Assembly (NCBI GenBank): GCA_035578155.1
Contig: JAPWDM010000020.1
Coordinates: 6,792,055 to 6,856,054, forward strand
Direction: 5' to 3'
Length of the DNA stretch: 64,000 bases
Origin: Brachynemurus nebulosus
Taxonomy: Eukaryota; Arthropoda; Insecta; Neuroptera; Myrmeleontidae
The notes beneath the pieces were generated by a model. It saw only the letters and a program-made list of their open reading frames with translations. It ran no database searches and was not told the DNA's origin. Made by a program: the position numbers and the translations under genes. Below, piece after piece: positions 59,676-64,000 of the stretch. How positions within the stretch are numbered: position 1 is the first letter of the stretch; each line of letters begins with the position of its first letter.

Positions 59676-60629
59676 TTTTCGCTCAATGGTCAATTTCGAT
59701 CTTTAAGCGTAACAGAAATTCGACAATGCCACACGATGATTGTAATTCACCCTCAAGAAAAAGGTAGCGAATTTCTGTTTGCATCATTCAGTTGTTAACA
59801 TTCTGTGCAGTTTTATGTAAAATAGCGTCTTAAAATTTAATAAAAGTCAAAATTTGTATTTCTCAAGCCTATCGCGGCACGACTTATTATTTAACTACCG
59901 GCTTAAAAATTTCAGAATTTTCATTTTTCATATACAGCAACAAAATGAAGGGTGCTTGTTTTCAAATTCAAAATTTTCAAAGTAAAGACCAACCTAGTGC
60001 GCATACATAATTACATATCGAATATAATAGATTTCATTAAATTTTATTTTCAGTGTTAAAACATTTTTAAGTTGAAATATACAAACTACAACTGTGAAGT
60101 AGGCGAATACCGACATTATAACACAAAGTTTGAATAATTAATTTCGCAACGTGATCAGCAATTTATCAAAACGGAAACGCTATTGACCTTTTCATAATAA
60201 CTTTTGGTTAATTTTCATAATTGCTTAAATATACACATTTTGAATTACCTTAATTAATACGAGCAAAGAAACTTTACCAATACAATATATTACATCTACG
60301 TAGTTGTAGATAAACAATTCGTAAATTGTGTGCAATAACATAACATTGCAGCAAATCAATAAAAACCAAGGTGTTGTTATTAACTGATCTAACTATTTAA
60401 AAGAGGCACTGGGAAACGAGGCATTTTCCGATGTTCAAGCGAAAGATAAGGACTAAAAAAATTTCTGAAACAAAATTAACCAAAAAAATAATAATTTGTA
60501 CTTCTTCTATACCGTTGACGAACAAAAAAAAAGTCAACTGGTAAATTTACCGATATAGTGTTTAAAATTAAATAATATCTATAATATTTTTAATTCACGG
60601 GGAGGGGGGAGGTTCATAACATTGTATAG
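59676..60629. other. Unannotated spacer
   Basis: Nothing recognised; 60622-60629 is the left copy of the hAT target duplication. Confidence 0.4.
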
Positions 60630-62331
60630 CAGGGGTGAGCAAACGGTCGATCGCGATCGACCGGTCGATCTCGAACAGTTCGACAGTCGATCGCAGACAT
60701 TTTAAGTAATTTACTAGGTTAATTTAAAATCTTTTAATTCAAAATGTCTACTAAAAATTTAGCAAACGATGAAACATGAATTTCCGATGAGTGGCCTTCG
60801 AGTAGCCCAAAAATAGGAAAATTATTTATGTAATAACCCAAAAATAGCCAAATATAATGTCGCTCCAAAAATACAGTCTTCCCTTAAAAAAAAAATTTAT
60901 GCCAGAAATTTATTAATCATTGCACATTACAATCCGTAATAAAATTATTATTACGAAAGTGTCCGACCGAAACTAGTTTTTTAATCGAAACCGAAACCGA
61001 ATTTCGGTCGCGGGTCGCTGTCTTAGTTTAGGTCAAAACCGAAACCGAAAGTGTCTTTTAAGGCAATTTCTTACTACTTTATTTTAATTTCTATGTGTTT
61101 AAAAAGCCCATATTTGAGTAATAATTAGTTATTTAATAAAAATAAAGAAAAATTTATACATAAAAAAATTTTTTACTTGCTATTTTTTATTTAAGTAACT
61201 CCGATCACAGCCAGATTAACCCTCTGTTGCATGGGCGCCCATATGATAATTTGTAAGGGGGACGGGCTGGAACTTGGATAAGGAATATTGGATGACGGAA
61301 ACTGATTTGTAAGTAGCCATAAAAATTCCCAAATTTCGGTATTTTCCCCAAAAATAACATAGGCGAGCAAAGAAAAACCTCATTTCCCTTTCTCTGGGTC
61401 TGTCTTTCCAAAATGTTTCCCCAAAAATAACACTGACGCGCAAATAAAAAAAAAAACGTAGTTTCCTTTTCTCCAAGTCCCTTTTTTCGAAATTTTACAG
61501 CAAACATAACCAAATAGGGGGGCCACGAATTACGAATAGTGCGTATTTTCCACAAAAATAGCATTCACACGCAAAAACAACGTCGTTTTACTTTCTTCCA
61601 GCTTCTTTTTTGGAATTTTTTTCCAGCCATGATTAGCTAGGGGGCCGCGGTCCCCCTGGCCCCGAGCATGGGCGCCCTTGCACTCTTGGGTCCGAAACAT
61701 TTTCTTCTTACCGGACCCCCTTTCTCTCTCCCCCGAGCCGGATTTACCTATGGATTTACCTATGGGGCGTTTCCCAGGTAAAAGATTTTCACTACTACTT
61801 TTGTCAAAATTTCCCCGAAAAATAATTGTAAATATTGATTCACATATTCAAAATAGGTAGTTTAACCGGGTCCTTGAAAGAATCGGGCCCTAGACATTTG
61901 TCTCATTTGACTATTCGGTGGTCCGGCCCTGAGTGGTGTATATAATTATTGTCATGAAGTTTCCAACAAATCTTAGTAAAAGAAAACTTTAGTATTAACA
62001 ATATTAATTGTAGTACTTAATGCCGATACATAATGCCGATCTTTTCATGGACGGAGTTTTGGTTTCAGTCGTAGTTTCGGCTGTTTTGCTGCCGAAACCA
62101 AAGCTAAACCGAAACTAAAATTTTTCGCCGAAACTGGCCGAAACCGAAATTACGGCCATTGATATATTACAATGAAAATTTGGAATTATGGTAACCCTAT
62201 ATTTCCTTAATGGGCATTTGAGATGAAAGATACTTTATTTGTTTTTAATTTAACTCATTTCTCGGAGTCGATCGCGCATAAATACGAAAAATTAATGTCG
62301 ATCATACCAGTATTAAGTTTGCCCACCCCTG
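60630..62331. mobile_element. hAT non-autonomous element with perfect 8-bp TSD
   Basis: CAGGGGTGAGCAAAC at 60630 and GTTTGCCCACCCCTG ending 62331, flanked by TTGTATAG on both sides (60622-60629, 62332-62339). The subterminal GGTCGATCGCGATCGACC palindrome marks the hAT group that shares GTCGATCGCG near both ends. No transposase survives; most of the interior is other MITEs. Confidence 0.9.
60957..62160. mobile_element. Nested elements inside the hAT (CCGAAACCGAAA type; CAGGGCCGG type)
   Basis: Blocks of CGAAACCGAAACCGAA occur at about 60967-61050 and, inverted and direct, at 62045-62155, framing one nested element. Within it, 61208 (CAGCCAGATTAACC) to 61931 (GGTCCGGCCCTG) looks like a CAGGGCCGG-type hAT MITE. 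It carries further GCCGGATTTACC scraps near 61735 and the direct repeat TTTTCCCCAAAAATAACA (about 61341 and 61412). ORFs of 86-119 codons here are not genes. Confidence 0.55.
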
Positions 62332-62788
62332 TTGTATAGAATACTTTACGTTACATTTTCGTCTATATCTAGTGAAAAAAATCTAACATGAATGGGGCCG
62401 AGTCCATTCGAAGGACCATAAAATCAATACCTATAAATAAAATAGAAGGGTCTGTCCGTGATTTTCGAATTTTTAGGTATTAATATGTTTTTCAGTTAGC
62501 AAATTCTACATATATAGCAAATCTAACTTTAAAAAAATTTTTGTCTGTCTGTCTGTTTGTACGAACCGATTTAACTCACAAAACTACTGAAGCTATTGAG
62601 TTGAAATTTACAGGAAATATAGATATTAACCTCCCTATCAATCTTAACCAAATTTAGTGTGATCTTCCAAGTAGTTATGTACAGGATGATTCAAAAAGTA
62701 TCTGCATTAAACGTTTATGGTCTTCTAAAGAAAGTAGATTTTTTAAAACTTGGTTTTAGAAGTTTCCAAATATGAAGATTGTAACTAA
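62332..62788. other. Unannotated; degenerate GTCTGTCTGT stretch
   Basis: TTTTTGTCTGTCTGTCTG near 62540 is a short degenerate tetranucleotide repeat. No gene. Confidence 0.4.
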
Positions 62789-63127
62789 AATATTTCTAAC
62801 TCGCTACCGCTTCCGGTTATACCGGAAGTTGACACTAACTTTGCTATTAAAAATGGTGTTAAAAGAAAAACATGGCTTTTCTTAGGACGTATAGAACCGG
62901 GAACAAAAGAAGATGCAATTTTAAAGCATCTTAAAAAACGAAATCCAACAGCCACATACACTTGCGAATTACTTAAAACACCCGGAGAAAATGAGTGCTT
63001 CAAGGTAAGTGCGGATTACAAAGAACATGAGAAGTTAATAAAACCAGGATTTTGGCCGGAAGGAGTAGTGGTTCGGCGTTTCAATTTTTTTCTCACCAAA
63101 AAATCAGCTAGTTTTACCGACAACTAA
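62789..63127 (+). pseudogene. LINE ORF1, C-terminal fragment
   Basis: The open frame from 62789 (after TAA at 62786) to TAA 63125-63127 reads TWLFLGRI, then HLKKRNPTATYTCELLKTPG, CFKVSADY and FWPEGVVVRRFNFF. This is the C-terminal domain of ORF1 in insect CR1/jockey-like LINEs. The N-terminal coiled coil or zinc finger is missing, so the element is 5' truncated near 62780. Confidence 0.75.
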
Positions 63128-63232
63128 GATTTTTACAAAAGAAAACAACAAAAAAACCATAAACATGGAAGATTATTGTAGGAATAGAAAAGATGGAATG
63201 GTAATAAAACAGATTATTTCAAAGGAAGAAAA

Positions 63233-64000
63233 ATGAAAAAGTTTGTAGTTCTGAGTACTAATATTCAAGGCTTAGCTGAATACAAGTTAAACGAGTTAGA
63301 GGTTGAACTAGTATAGTATAAACCCGATATTATGTGTGTTTGTGAGCACTGGAAAAGTAATGAGGAATTACAATATACAAAATTAAATGGATATAAACTA
63401 AAGTCATACTTTTGTAGGACGAAATATAATCGAGGAGGGGTATGTATATTTTTCAAAAATGGTATTCAATGTACAATAATAGATTTAAGTTCATACTGTA
63501 TGGAAAGAGTATTTGAGGTATGTGCTATTGAATTTAATTTAGCTCTCAAAGTATCATATTATATTATTTCAATATACAGATCTCCAAACTCGGATTTTAA
63601 CCTTTTTATTCATAAGCTGAATTCTGTTCCAGATTTTCTGTATAATATAAGAAAACCTATCATATTAGCTGGGGATTTCAATGTGCATTTTCACACTTGT
63701 AACAGAGAGAAGATAATTTTGCTGGATCTTATGGCAACTTGCAATCTTTTTCCAACAATATTAGAAAGCACTCGTACAACATCAATCTCATCTACAACTG
63801 TAGATAATATATTCGTTCAGGTTACAGATTATGAAAAATCTATTGTGATAACAAACACATTATCAGATCATGATTTTGTTATGTTACAGAGTAGCTACTG
63901 TATAGATGAAAATAAAAAAATCAGTATTTATAAACGAGTATTTTCACAAGAAAATAAACAATACTGTAAGTATCTACTGGAAAAAGAAAACTGGGAAGTT
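63233..64000 (+). pseudogene. LINE ORF2: apurinic-type endonuclease, continues beyond window
   Basis: The ATG at 63233 gives MKKFVVLSTNIQGL, the first APE motif. TAG at 63314-63316 breaks the frame after 27 codons. The frame is then open for 228 codons to the window end: CVCEHW (metal-binding Glu region), YKLKSYFCR, RGGVCIFF, IYRSPNSDFNLF, LAGDFNVHF (catalytic GDFN), TTVDNIFV and SDHDF (catalytic SDH) are all present. The endonuclease nicks target DNA for target-primed reverse transcription. The RT lies outside the window. Only the one stop is visible, so the copy is fairly young. Confidence 0.88.

Noticed and set aside
61205..61564. 119- and 86-residue minus-strand ORFs
   Set aside because: They lie in nested CAGGGCCGG-type MITE sequence with internal direct repeats and match no domain.

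Overview
This is a non-coding, repeat-dominated stretch of a eukaryotic nuclear genome, very probably an insect or another arthropod. The signs are strong AT richness, about 18 long (TA)n microsatellites, Tc1/mariner, hAT, PIF/Harbinger and Ginger-type DNA transposons, LINE and Penelope fragments, a tRNA-derived SINE, and gene remains of kinds met in arthropod endogenous viruses. I see no intact host gene. Every recognisable coding stretch is a mobile-element or virus-like relic, and nearly all carry frameshifts, stops or lost catalytic residues. The species cannot be named from this window.

Layout. 1-2850: a cluster of virus-like relics: a parvovirus VP1-type phospholipase A2 domain, an uncharacterised mobile-element/viral family protein, and a broken intronless matrix metalloproteinase with a hemopexin domain. 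3.5-7.0 kb: a palindromic MITE and a 120-bp satellite running into a (TA)n tract that is split by a complete but dead Tc1-like element. 7.3-8.2 kb: a foldback. 9.95-12.2 kb: a hAT element with terminal inverted repeats (TIRs) and a target-site duplication (TSD), whose transposase relic is interrupted by a 510-bp MITE. 12.7-15.5 kb: another TA-centred repeat, then an unsplit copy of the satellite/(TA)n composite. 15.5-16.1 kb: LINE ORF1 fragment. 17.0-19.6 kb: a second Tc1-like element with IR/DR-type ends, a TA tract and a SINE. 19.9-20.5 kb: an unassigned GC-richer block.

21.9-23.0 and 47.2-48.2 kb: two copies of an unrecognised element built from repeated GGGGTAATTGTGAA-like modules. 23.6-25.3 kb: a dead PIF/Harbinger with a nested hAT-type MITE. 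27.4-28.4 kb: a Penelope-like fragment (RT plus GIY-YIG). 31.8-33.9 kb: a 2.1-kb foldback. 35.6-36.5 kb: an element with CpG-rich ends. 37.4-45.7 kb: a string of transposons separated by (TA)n tracts (family B copies, an unassigned TIR element, a deleted mariner, a Ginger/KRBA2-like relic with a nested hAT MITE). 48.8-53.4 kb: two TIR MITEs and a 1.5-kb foldback. 54.2-59.1 kb: TA-centred repeats and two tandem-repeat arrays. 60.6-62.3 kb: a hAT element with a perfect 8-bp TSD. 62.8-64.0 kb: a LINE with ORF1 tail and ORF2 endonuclease running off the window.

The parts do not form one pathway. They record successive insertions: satellite/TA composites were used as landing sites, and autonomous elements then decayed and received MITEs. 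Four nested insertions can be dated relative to their hosts from the sequence alone.
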